NCBI GenBank assembly: GCA_963678565.1
Contig: OY782875.1
Span: 1-64,000, forward strand
Source: SKHV01 sp963678565
GTDB taxonomy: Bacteria; Bacteroidota; Bacteroidia; Bacteroidales; Prolixibacteraceae
Reading direction: 5' to 3'
DNA length: 64,000 bases
Shown: positions 9,211 through 16,980 of the stretch, in pieces
How the letters are laid out: each line of letters starts with the position of its first letter
How positions within the stretch are numbered: position 1 is the first letter of the stretch
The notes under the pieces: model-generated
The model's database searches: none
The model's input: the letters and a program-made list of their open reading frames with translations, nothing else
What the model was told of the DNA's origin: nothing
Program-made: the position numbers and the translations under genes

Positions 9211-12183
9211 ATGTACCGAATCTTTGTCTTTTTCATTGCTTTCCTCACTTTTTTTGCATGCACCACTTCTGAGCAATCGGCAGAGAAAAATCAATGGATT
9301 TACACATGCGATGCAGAAACACTAAGTTCTGATGGAAAAAGCTTTATCGATGAGGAGAATTCTTCAATCAAGTTTTCAAATGGAAAATCACAATCTCGAG
9401 AGAACTCTTTTAGTGGAGATTATGCCTTAAAACTAGACGACAAACAAAAGTTTGGTTTTACAACTTCTTTTAAATTTGTAAAGCCCGACGAATACTTTAA
9501 AATTACAGTTTGGCGAAAAGCAGAAACAGAAAAAGGGGTAATTGTTGCCAGCACAAATGATTTCTATAGAGCATCCAATCTGGTTGTTGAAACTTCTGAC
9601 AATGGATGGGAAAAACTAGAGCTTTCATTTTTTGCGCCACCTAATATTCGTGAAGAACTCAAAATTTACGTTTGGAACAATGCCAACCAAATAGCTTATT
9701 TTGATGATTTAGAGATCATAAGAAGTAAAGAGCGGGACTATCCTAAATACGATATCGACAGCTCATTCAAAATATACTACACCGAAAAAGCCAATCAAAC
9801 ACTTCAGAATATTCGAAGAAACTCATTCGATAATGGAAATATAATCGTTGGAGATGATGATTATATTAACTCCATCATCTTTACAGAAAAAGACTACCTA
9901 GAAGCAAAAATGAGAATTAAAGGTGATTGGCTTGATCACATTCAGGGCGATAAGATATCCTTCCGAGTAAAAGCAAAAGATGACTATGCATGGAAAGGAA
10001 TGAAAACATTCTCAATTCAAACACCAAAAGCTAGAAATTTTCAGCACGAATGGGTACTACACCAGATGCTGCTTCAAGATGATTTGTTAACAACTCGTTA
10101 CGGCTTTATACCAACCTATATCAATGGGAAGAGCAGAGGAATATATGCATGGGAAGAACATTTCGACAAACAGCTAATTGAAAGTAGCAATCGAAGAGAA
10201 GGACCAATAATAAAATTCGACGAATCAATTTTTTGGGCTACCGTTAAGCTAGATAACACAGAAAGTTATGGTTACGACACGCCATTTTACGATGCATCAA
10301 CAATTACGCCTTTCAAATCAAGCAGAGTTCTTAAATCGTCGCTGCTTTACAATGAATTTTTAGAAGCACAGTCGCTTTTAAATCAACTTCAAGTTCAATC
10401 ATCAAATATTTCTGAATTGTTTGACATTGAAAAATATACCGATTTTGTTGCTTATAATTTATTAAATGGAGCTTATCATGGCTTAGCTTGGCACAACATC
10501 CGATTTTATTACAATCCTGTTTTATGTAAGCTTGAACCAATAACATATGATGGAGGTTATCAAGAAGATGGGAAATTCGATGACTTGCTACTCATTGGTG
10601 CCAAATATGTTGAAGAAACAAATCCTGTTAGTAGAAATAATGCACATTTTTATTTTCCTTTAAGAGATACAGTTTACCTAAACTCAATTTATAAAAGTAT
10701 CCAAAAAGTTACCGATCCTAAGTATATTAATCAATTCTTCAACGCTGCAAATAATAAATTACTTGCCAATGAGAAGATGATTAAAGAAGAGTTTTCGCAA
10801 TACAAATATTCAAATGAACACATTCTGAATAATGCGGAAACATTTAGAAATCTTTTACCAACAATAAAAAAGAATATCAACTCAGAAGCATATCTAAAAA
10901 ACACGGAGGCAGTTCGTTTTAAAGGCATAAATCATTTGAAGAAATTGCATCCCGATTTAAACAGGATGGTCGTTCAAATATTTGAAACAAAAAACCAACA
11001 AGGAGAACCAATGCTTCAAATAAAAAATTTCACTAGCGATACAATTCAAATTGTTTGTGGAATGGATGAAGATGACATTTTTGATACAAAATTCGATGAA
11101 ACAATAAAAGTGCCTCCGGTACCAACCAATAATGAAACCACAAATATCATCGTATCGAAATTTTATGATCAATATTTCGTCCGATTCTCTTCTGTCGATG
11201 AGCTAGCAAGCGTTACTTCCATCGCGTGGCCAGCTCCAGAAAAAAGATCATCCCGGCAGATAATTGAGTCTAAAATAGACTTTCCTCAAACTAATTTTTA
11301 CCAAATCAACAATAAGGAAATTTCATTTAGTGGATCAATTACAATCAACAAGCATATAATCATCCCGAAAGGTTACAAGGTTATTTTTAAACCAGGAACA
11401 AAAATCGATATAACCGATTCGTCAACATTCGTAAGCTATTCTCCAGTATTTGCTTTAGGAACCAAAGAAAATCCAATATCAATAACGTCCAGTGATCAAT
11501 CATCAAAAGGCTTCAATATTATTCAAGCCAAACACAAGTCTGAGCTCCAATATGTGACATTTGAGGGTCTGAGCAATCTTGAATTTCGAGGTTGGGTTAC
11601 GCCTTGTGCCGTATGCTTTTACGAATCCGATGTCGACATGAATAACGTAACTTTTGCAAAAAACATTAACTGCGACGACGCCTTAAATATTGTTCGAAGT
11701 AATTTTAATGTTGATCAATGTAGTTTCATTGAAACGAATGCCGATGCATTCGACTCCGACTTTTGTACTGGAACTTTAACTAACTCCTATTTTGATCGAC
11801 CAGGTAACGATGCCATCGACTTTTCAGGCAGTGTGATACAAATATCAGAATGTACAATCGAAGCAGCTGGTGATAAGGGTGTTAGCGGCGGAGAAGGCTC
11901 TACATTAAATGTTGAAAACACCAAAATAAACAATTGTAATATTGGAATTGCATCGAAAGACAAATCCTTGGTAAATGTTCAAAATAGTATTGTAAGCAAT
12001 TGCGTTTATGGACTTTCAGCTTATGTTAAAAAACCAGAATACGGTGCCGCAAAATTAGAAATTGAAAATGTTGATTTCAAAAAAAATATGTTTCTTCACT
12101 TAATTGAAGAAAACTCAACCTTAATCTTTAACAACAAAATAATTAACGGGTCAGCTCGCAACGTTGCTGAACGTTTCTATTAA
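9211..12183 (+). CDS. CotH-kinase family lipoprotein with N-terminal jelly-roll and C-terminal parallel beta-helix
   Basis: This 990-residue product is a predicted lipoprotein: the signal sequence ends in the lipobox LTFFAC. Residues about 25-175 look like a carbohydrate-binding-type jelly roll, ending with NQIAYFDDLEI. The central part, about 185-560, is a CotH kinase domain with MRIKGDW, KTFSIQTPKAR, a conserved NGKSRGIYAWEEHFDKQ segment and WHNIRFYYNP followed by ITYDGGYQ, the metal-binding Asp region. The last 300 residues carry parallel beta-helix repeats (IDITDSSTF, DAFDSDFCTGTLTNSYFDR, NDAIDFSG). CotH proteins are atypical kinases that phosphorylate coat proteins in Bacillus; the substrate here is unknown. 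DUF4956 and VTC genes follow at 12 nt and then by overlap, so the three form one operon. A TTG at 9208 is possible but the ATG is preferred. Confidence 0.85.
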   Translation: MYRIFVFFIAFLTFFACTTSEQSAEKNQWIYTCDAETLSSDGKSFIDEENSSIKFSNGKSQSRENSFSGDYALKLDDKQKFGFTTSFKFVKPDEYFKITVWRKAETEKGVIVASTNDFYRASNLVVETSDNGWEKLELSFFAPPNIREELKIYVWNNANQIAYFDDLEIIRSKERDYPKYDIDSSFKIYYTEKANQTLQNIRRNSFDNGNIIVGDDDYINSIIFTEKDYLEAKMRIKGDWLDHIQGDKISFRVKAKDDYAWKGMKTFSIQTPKARNFQHEWVLHQMLLQDDLLTTRYGFIPTYINGKSRGIYAWEEHFDKQLIESSNRREGPIIKFDESIFWATVKLDNTESYGYDTPFYDASTITPFKSSRVLKSSLLYNEFLEAQSLLNQLQVQSSNISELFDIEKYTDFVAYNLLNGAYHGLAWHNIRFYYNPVLCKLEPITYDGGYQEDGKFDDLLLIGAKYVEETNPVSRNNAHFYFPLRDTVYLNSIYKSIQKVTDPKYINQFFNAANNKLLANEKMIKEEFSQYKYSNEHILNNAETFRNLLPTIKKNINSEAYLKNTEAVRFKGINHLKKLHPDLNRMVVQIFETKNQQGEPMLQIKNFTSDTIQIVCGMDEDDIFDTKFDETIKVPPVPTNNETTNIIVSKFYDQYFVRFSSVDELASVTSIAWPAPEKRSSRQIIESKIDFPQTNFYQINNKEISFSGSITINKHIIIPKGYKVIFKPGTKIDITDSSTFVSYSPVFALGTKENPISITSSDQSSKGFNIIQAKHKSELQYVTFEGLSNLEFRGWVTPCAVCFYESDVDMNNVTFAKNINCDDALNIVRSNFNVDQCSFIETNADAFDSDFCTGTLTNSYFDRPGNDAIDFSGSVIQISECTIEAAGDKGVSGGEGSTLNVENTKINNCNIGIASKDKSLVNVQNSIVSNCVYGLSAYVKKPEYGAAKLEIENVDFKKNMFLHLIEENSTLIFNNKIINGSARNVAERFY

Positions 12184-12195
12184 AAATGTACACCT

Positions 12196-12876
12196 ATGGA
12201 TAAATGGAATTTATTTCAGAAATTTTTAATTACCGAAAGCGCTCAGGTTTCAATCGCTGATTTTGTAATTAACTCGATACTGTTAGTTGCTCTAATGTTA
12301 ATTCTATCGTTAAGCTATAGCCGATGTGCTAGATCATTATCCGGACGAAAAGATTTTGCGGCCAATTTTGTATTAATCGCATTCACAACCATGCTAATTA
12401 TTTCGATTGTAAAATCATCACTAGCGCTTTCATTAGGTTTAGTTGGTGCGCTATCGATTGTACGTTTTCGTTCAGCAATTAAAGAACCGGAAGAATTGTC
12501 TTACTTGTTCTTCAGTATTGCTATTGGTCTTGGATTTGGCGCAAATCAACGCTTGGTAACAGTAACAGCATTTGCTATTCTTATGCTAATTATTTGGGGC
12601 AGATATTTCATCACAAACAAATCTGAAAAACAAAATTTATTTTTAAATATAAGCTCAGAGGACACAACTAGTATCTCCCTAAATACCATACAATCAGCAA
12701 TTAATGAAGTGCTTTCAGGAGCTCAATTAACTCGCTACGATGAATCAAAAAATATGATAGAGGCATCGTTCTGGATTGAAATCAAAAAAACAGAGCAACT
12801 TCAAGCACTTTATAAAAATCTTGAATCGGTTTCAAAGGATATTAAAATCTCATTCATCGACAATAACGCATATTAA
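12196..12876 (+). CDS. DUF4956 domain integral membrane protein
   Basis: A 226-residue protein with an N-terminal half of about four hydrophobic segments and a soluble C-terminal domain of about 85 residues. The diagnostic motif GLVGALSIVRFRSAIKEPEE (about residues 81-100) sits between membrane segments and is followed by LFFSIAIGLGFG, as in DUF4956 and distantly MgtC-like proteins. No enzymatic function is established. Members are repeatedly found next to VTC-domain and CotH genes, as here, which suggests a membrane component of one system. Its stop overlaps the next start as TAATG, indicating translational coupling to the VTC gene. Confidence 0.85.
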   Translation: MDKWNLFQKFLITESAQVSIADFVINSILLVALMLILSLSYSRCARSLSGRKDFAANFVLIAFTTMLIISIVKSSLALSLGLVGALSIVRFRSAIKEPEELSYLFFSIAIGLGFGANQRLVTVTAFAILMLIIWGRYFITNKSEKQNLFLNISSEDTTSISLNTIQSAINEVLSGAQLTRYDESKNMIEASFWIEIKKTEQLQALYKNLESVSKDIKISFIDNNAY

Positions 12877-13580
12877 TGTCAACCGAAAATTACACTTATC
12901 TCGATAAATTTCGTTACGAGCGAAAATTTGCAGGGGATGCTTTGTCTCAAAAAAAAGCAGAAGTGCTGTTGAAAACACACCCCGAAATGTTTCGCGAAAG
13001 CTATCCTCCTCGTTTGGTAAACAATATTTATTTCGATACTCCATCACTTGAATATTATGCCGATAATCATCAGGGTAAAAACAATCGACAAAAATTCAGA
13101 ATCCGTTGGTATGGTAATTTATTTGGGGAGGTTAAGGGTATACTTGAAATAAAAATAAAGAAAGGATTGGTGGGAATTAAAAAATCCTTTCCGCTAATCC
13201 CTTTCATTGTTGATGAAAACCTCAGCAAATCGAAGTTAATTGAAGTAATCAAAGCATCAAAAGTAGATGAAGATATTGTTCAAAAATTTCAATTGCTTGA
13301 ACCAGTATTAGTGAACCGCTATTCACGTAAGTATTTTGAAAATTTCAATCGTAAATTCCGTGTCACATTCGACTCTGAAATGTGTTTTTATCAATTCAAT
13401 AGAAACATTCGAATGAATGATTTCAGGCAGGACAAGCATCTTTTTGTGATCGAATTGAAATACTTTAAGGAATTCGACAAAGAAGCAGGAAAACTAACAC
13501 AGTATTTTCCATTCAGACTTTCTAAAAATTCAAAGTATGTAAACGGGATTGAAAAATTCTTTCCTGGAATTGCAATCTAA
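12876..13580 (+). CDS. VTC-domain protein, predicted polyphosphate polymerase
   Basis: A 234-residue triphosphate-tunnel-fold protein of the VTC family. In yeast the Vtc4 domain makes polyphosphate from ATP. The basic and acidic tunnel residues are retained: E15-R16-K17 in RYERKF, the strand NIYFDT, the QKFRIRWYG basic strand, EIKIKK at 91-96, NRYSRKYF, a FVIELKYF strand and a terminal SKNSKYVNG. No membrane segment is present, unlike eukaryotic VTC proteins, so the DUF4956 partner may supply the membrane part. The catalytic set looks intact, but polymerase activity of this bacterial branch is inferred from homology. It is the third gene of the CotH/DUF4956/VTC operon. Confidence 0.85.
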   Translation: MSTENYTYLDKFRYERKFAGDALSQKKAEVLLKTHPEMFRESYPPRLVNNIYFDTPSLEYYADNHQGKNNRQKFRIRWYGNLFGEVKGILEIKIKKGLVGIKKSFPLIPFIVDENLSKSKLIEVIKASKVDEDIVQKFQLLEPVLVNRYSRKYFENFNRKFRVTFDSEMCFYQFNRNIRMNDFRQDKHLFVIELKYFKEFDKEAGKLTQYFPFRLSKNSKYVNGIEKFFPGIAI

Positions 13581-13644
13581 TTTAAATCTTGATTGCCTTT
13601 TCCCTACCACATAATAGTTCCATGTTTATGTGATTAATAATTGC

Positions 13645-13652
13645 TAATTTTG
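13645..13652 (+). promoter_or_regulatory. Candidate -7 element upstream of the VIT1/CCC1 gene
   Basis: TAATTTTG fits TAnnTTTG and lies 17 nt before the ATG at 13670, which would give a very short leader. The -33 position reads CATG rather than TTTG, so the call is tentative. Confidence 0.35.
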
Positions 13653-13669
13653 TGTAAAAGCAATGAGCA

Positions 13670-14548
13670 ATGAGCAAAACATTAAACTCCAAAGAAGTCG
13701 ATTATATCTTAAAATTTCAGAAAGCTGAAATTACCGAGTACCACATCTATTCGAAACTATCGAAACGAACAAAAGATCCGCACAATTCAAAAATATTAGC
13801 ACATATTGGAGAGGAAGAATTAAGGCATTACAATACCCTTAAAAACTACACAAAACAAGACGTAGGCCCGAATAAATTTCATGTCGTTTGGTTTCAATTC
13901 TTAGCAATTTTCTTTGGCTTAACATTCGCTATCAAGTTGATGGAGCGTGGAGAGAACAATGCTCAGGATAACTACCAAAGCCTCCCTTCAAGCATTAAGG
14001 AAATTGAAGAAATTCTAAAAGAAGAAAATGCGCACGAAAATAAGTTAATCGAAATGATTGACGAAGAGCGCTTAAAATATGCGGGGTCAGTGGTACTAGG
14101 ATTAAATGATGCATTGGTTGAGCTAACCGGAGCATTGGCAGGACTTTCATTAGCGTTACAAAACACAAAACTAATTGCCATGGCAGGCCTGATCACAGGA
14201 ATTGCAGCTTCATTTTCGATGGCAGCATCAGAATATCTTTCGCAAAAAGCTGAAGACGCAGAAGAAAATGCAGGCAAATCAGCAACATATACCGGAATTG
14301 CCTATATTCTGACAGTAGCTCTTCTAATTTTACCTTATCTGATTTTCGATAATTATTTGGTATGTTTAGGACTCACGCTAAGCATTGCAATCTTAATCAT
14401 TTTCATTTTTAACTACTACATCTCGGTAGCCAAGGATTTAAATTTCAAGCGTCGTTTTTTTGAAATGGCATTTATTAGCCTTGGAGTTGCAGCACTTTCA
14501 TTTGGCGTTGGATTTGTTGTTAAACGAGCCATGGGAATCGATGTATAA
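13670..14548 (+). CDS. VIT1/CCC1-family metal transporter with N-terminal ferritin-like domain
   Basis: A 292-residue protein that probably exports Fe(II) or Mn(II). Residues 1-130 form a ferritin-like module with ExxH pairs at E50-H53 and E119-H122 and an acidic residue near E20, split by a hydrophobic segment (about 71-90). Residues 135-292 are the VIT1/CCC1 membrane domain with GLNDALVELTGALAGLSLAL and SMAASEYLSQKAE, both family signatures, and about five membrane segments. The same fusion order is known in rubrerythrin-like exporters such as MbfA, where the soluble part senses or oxidises iron. It follows the VTC gene on the same strand after 89 nt. An out-of-frame ATG at 13663 lies within a 7-nt duplication just upstream. 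Confidence 0.85.
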   Translation: MSKTLNSKEVDYILKFQKAEITEYHIYSKLSKRTKDPHNSKILAHIGEEELRHYNTLKNYTKQDVGPNKFHVVWFQFLAIFFGLTFAIKLMERGENNAQDNYQSLPSSIKEIEEILKEENAHENKLIEMIDEERLKYAGSVVLGLNDALVELTGALAGLSLALQNTKLIAMAGLITGIAASFSMAASEYLSQKAEDAEENAGKSATYTGIAYILTVALLILPYLIFDNYLVCLGLTLSIAILIIFIFNYYISVAKDLNFKRRFFEMAFISLGVAALSFGVGFVVKRAMGIDV

Positions 14549-15369
14549 TCAAAAATACCAAAGAACCTACTTAAAAAACTATTCTACATCGCTATCATTG
14601 TCTCTATCTCGTCGTGTACATTACAAAATAAAAGTATAACAGCCGAATCTATTACTTCAGATATCACCGAGCCAACAATTCCCAACTTTAGTGTGAATTT
14701 AAATGAGTTTGACGCAAAAAGAGATTCGACAACCAACAATTTGCCTGCTTTTCAAAAAGCAATCGAATCAATTAAAACCAATGGAGGAGGTAAAATAATA
14801 GTTCCAAAAGGAAACTACCTGCTCAATGGTCCAATTCATTTAGTTAGTAATTTAGAACTTCATCTTGAAGAAGGCGCTCATCTTTATTTCAGCTCAAATC
14901 CAAAGCATTATTTACCTGTTGTTAAAACCAGCTGGGAAGGTACTTTCTTGTACAACTACAGTCCATTTATTTATGCCTATCAATGCTCCAATATTGCCAT
15001 TACCGGGAAAGGGATCATCGATGGAGAAGCCACAAATACTTGGAAACATTGGAAACAAAAACAAAACGAGAGTCAGCTTTTAAGCAGAAAAATGAACCAT
15101 GAGAATACCCCAATCGAAGAACGAATTTTTGGAGAAGGACATGTTCCTAAAATAGAAAACATCAATGTCAAGAATTTAAATTGTCGAAAATCAAGCGGAA
15201 CCGGAATTGTAATTCAAGGATTCCCTGAAGCCAAAGTTAAAGATGTTTTCTATCCAACATTAAAATCGACTCAGCCAACAATGCAATTAGTTTTATCGAC
15301 ACCGAAAATGTTGTATTGAGCGATGTTGTAATTGGCGAACTAGCAACCCCTCCTAGCTTTGTAAAATAA
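14549..15369 (+). pseudogene. Decayed GH28 polygalacturonase-type lipoprotein gene
   Basis: The frame is open from 14549, directly after the upstream stop, and encodes a lipoprotein signal ending in VSISSC, but it has no ATG, GTG or TTG before the signal; the expected start position reads ATA. The pectate-lyase-like N-terminal part is recognisable (LNEFDAKRD, GGKIIVPKGNYLLNGPIHL, ITGKGIIDGE). After GEGH, where GH28 proteins normally continue with the catalytic beta-helix, the sequence jumps to a late coil (IENINVKNLNC), implying loss of roughly 200 codons including the catalytic aspartates. A one-base deletion in the T run at 15246-15249 shifts the frame; restoring it yields a normal ending that stops at 15367-15369. 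Three independent lesions support a pseudogene. Confidence 0.85.
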
Positions 15370-15414
15370 GCAAAACAATCAATTAGAAGAAATATTTTAA
15401 AACTGATATAAACG

Positions 15415-15448
15415 AAAAAAGCTCCGATAAATCTATCGAAGCTTTTTT
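15415..15448. terminator. Bidirectional terminator between the GH28 pseudogene and the tRNA array
   Basis: AAAAAAGCTCCGATA and TATCGAAGCTTTTTT form a hairpin with one mismatch, closing on AATC. Runs of A and T on both sides would end transcription from the plus strand and from the minus-strand tRNA genes. Confidence 0.75.
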
Positions 15449-15457
15449 ATTTTGTTG

Positions 15458-15530
<73 letters not shown>

Positions 15531-15535
15531 GAATG

Positions 15536-15620
15536 TACCCGGAGGGGGACTTGAACCCCCACGACCACGATGGTCATTGGATTTTAAGTCCAACGTGTCT
15601 ACCAATTCCACCATCCGGGC
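15536..15620 (-). tRNA. tRNA-Leu(TAA)
   Basis: A class II tRNA on the minus strand: acceptor GCCCGGA against TCCGGGT (one G-U pair), anticodon stem TTGGA/TCCAA with loop CTTAAAA (anticodon TAA), long variable arm and T arm GTTCAAGTC. It is only 5 nt from tRNA-Gly copy 1, so both come from one precursor. CCA is not encoded. Confidence 0.95.
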
Positions 15621-15668
15621 AACTTATATTTTTTAGAACTTATCTTGCGTTTTGCAATCTCTTTTCAG

Positions 15669-15741
<73 letters not shown>

Positions 15742-15769
15742 AGATGCAAACGTTTCTCTTTTGCGGTTG

Positions 15770-15777
15770 CAAATATA
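15770..15777 (-). promoter_or_regulatory. Candidate -7 element of the tRNA array
   Basis: The minus strand reads TATATTTG about 29 nt upstream of the first tRNA. A TTTTTG lies 17 nt further upstream, slightly closer than the usual 19-21 nt. Confidence 0.4.
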
Positions 15778-15862
15778 TAACAATTTTCTAATCTCAAAAA
15801 GATTGAAGTTAATAATATCGAGAAAAATTTAGTCTTCAATAAAAAAATCACTAAAAATGACG

Positions 15863-16897
15863 CTATTCAAGGCTATTAAGCAATTCTTCAACCAATTTCT
15901 TGGCAAAAAACGGAGCCAACATTACTCCTTTTGTTCCCAAACCATTAAAAATTGCTAATTGCGAATGAACTTTGTGTTGTTCGTAAACAGGACGCCGATT
16001 TGCCAAAGTTGGACGAATTCCAGCTTTATGCGCCACAATTTCAAAATCTGCATCAACAATATTCTCCAATTTCTCTACCAAAGCTTGCTTTCCTTCGCTT
16101 GTTACAACTTCATCTAACTGTTTCCATTCGTAGGTTGCACCAACTCGATATAAGTTATTACCAATTGGCAATACAAAGCCATTTTTATTAAGCGCATAAT
16201 CAATACTTAAATCGGCTTTTATCGTGATCACCTCTCCTTTGGTTAATCGATAAGGGATCGCTGAGAAATAGGGATTATTGACTCCATGACTTCCCTCACA
16301 GAAAATCAAATAATCAAAAACTTCGTTCTCATACTCAACTTGATTCTTATTCAAAATGATCTGATTATAATCGATCACCTTATTTTCAAAGCAAGTTAAT
16401 TTCTCAAGATAAGTCTCAAATCGATCTAAATAAACATTTACATCCAAATACCCAGCACCGAAAACTTCCCCAACGCCATAAGGCGTTTTTATATTTGCAT
16501 GGTTTAAGCTTTTTAATGTTGATACAGATAAATAAGGTTTTGTTTCTTCTGATTGCGCTCTATTAATCCAAAATTCAACCTCATCTTCGCCAAATATTTT
16601 AAAATACTGCTTCGGGAAATAGAATTTATCATTTAAAAGCTGCTCGAACCGAGTATAAAAATCTTGTGCAAAAGGTAGGATATCATCAGCCATCCATGTT
16701 TTTAACAAACGACGAAAAACCATAGGATTAAACATTCCTGCAGCAACTCGCGACGATGCCGATTTACTTCGACTGCTGAAAACCTTAAATTCAACGTTTT
16801 TTTCGAGCAAATTTGCGGCCAATGCAGCACCAGCCAATCCAAAACCTACAATTCCTATTTTCTTTGTCTTTTTCACTAAGGAAACAACACTTCGCAC
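15863..16897 (-). CDS. FAD-dependent oxidoreductase of the DAO (glycine/D-amino-acid oxidase-like) family
   Basis: A 344-residue flavoprotein. The N-terminus has the dinucleotide-binding fold GIVGFGLAGAALAANLLEKN, followed by SRVAAGMFNPMVFRR, which resembles the substrate-domain entry of DAO-family enzymes and of the MnmC oxidase domain. The C-terminus has AGIRPTLANRRPVY and a GLGTKGVMLAPFFA segment that closes the FAD site. No methyltransferase domain is present, so it is not full MnmC, and the substrate is unknown. The start could be several codons later, at the VKKTKK stretch. It is divergent from rnr. Confidence 0.8.
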   Translation of the reverse strand: MRSVVSLVKKTKKIGIVGFGLAGAALAANLLEKNVEFKVFSSRSKSASSRVAAGMFNPMVFRRLLKTWMADDILPFAQDFYTRFEQLLNDKFYFPKQYFKIFGEDEVEFWINRAQSEETKPYLSVSTLKSLNHANIKTPYGVGEVFGAGYLDVNVYLDRFETYLEKLTCFENKVIDYNQIILNKNQVEYENEVFDYLIFCEGSHGVNNPYFSAIPYRLTKGEVITIKADLSIDYALNKNGFVLPIGNNLYRVGATYEWKQLDEVVTSEGKQALVEKLENIVDADFEIVAHKAGIRPTLANRRPVYEQHKVHSQLAIFNGLGTKGVMLAPFFAKKLVEELLNSLE

Positions 16898-16980
16898 AAT
16901 TAATTGTTGATTAACAACAAATGAATCCTCGAAATCAGTTTAAATCATTAAATTTGATTACATCGAAGAAGATAAACGAA

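Noticed and set aside
14693..15319. Intact 208-residue protein from a GTG start
   Set aside because: The homology extends upstream into a lipoprotein signal without a start codon and downstream in another frame, so it is a fragment of the GH28 pseudogene.
9211..15369. Prophage or integrated element next to the tRNA array
   Set aside because: No integrase, phage gene, insertion sequence or tRNA-derived direct repeat was seen at the borders.
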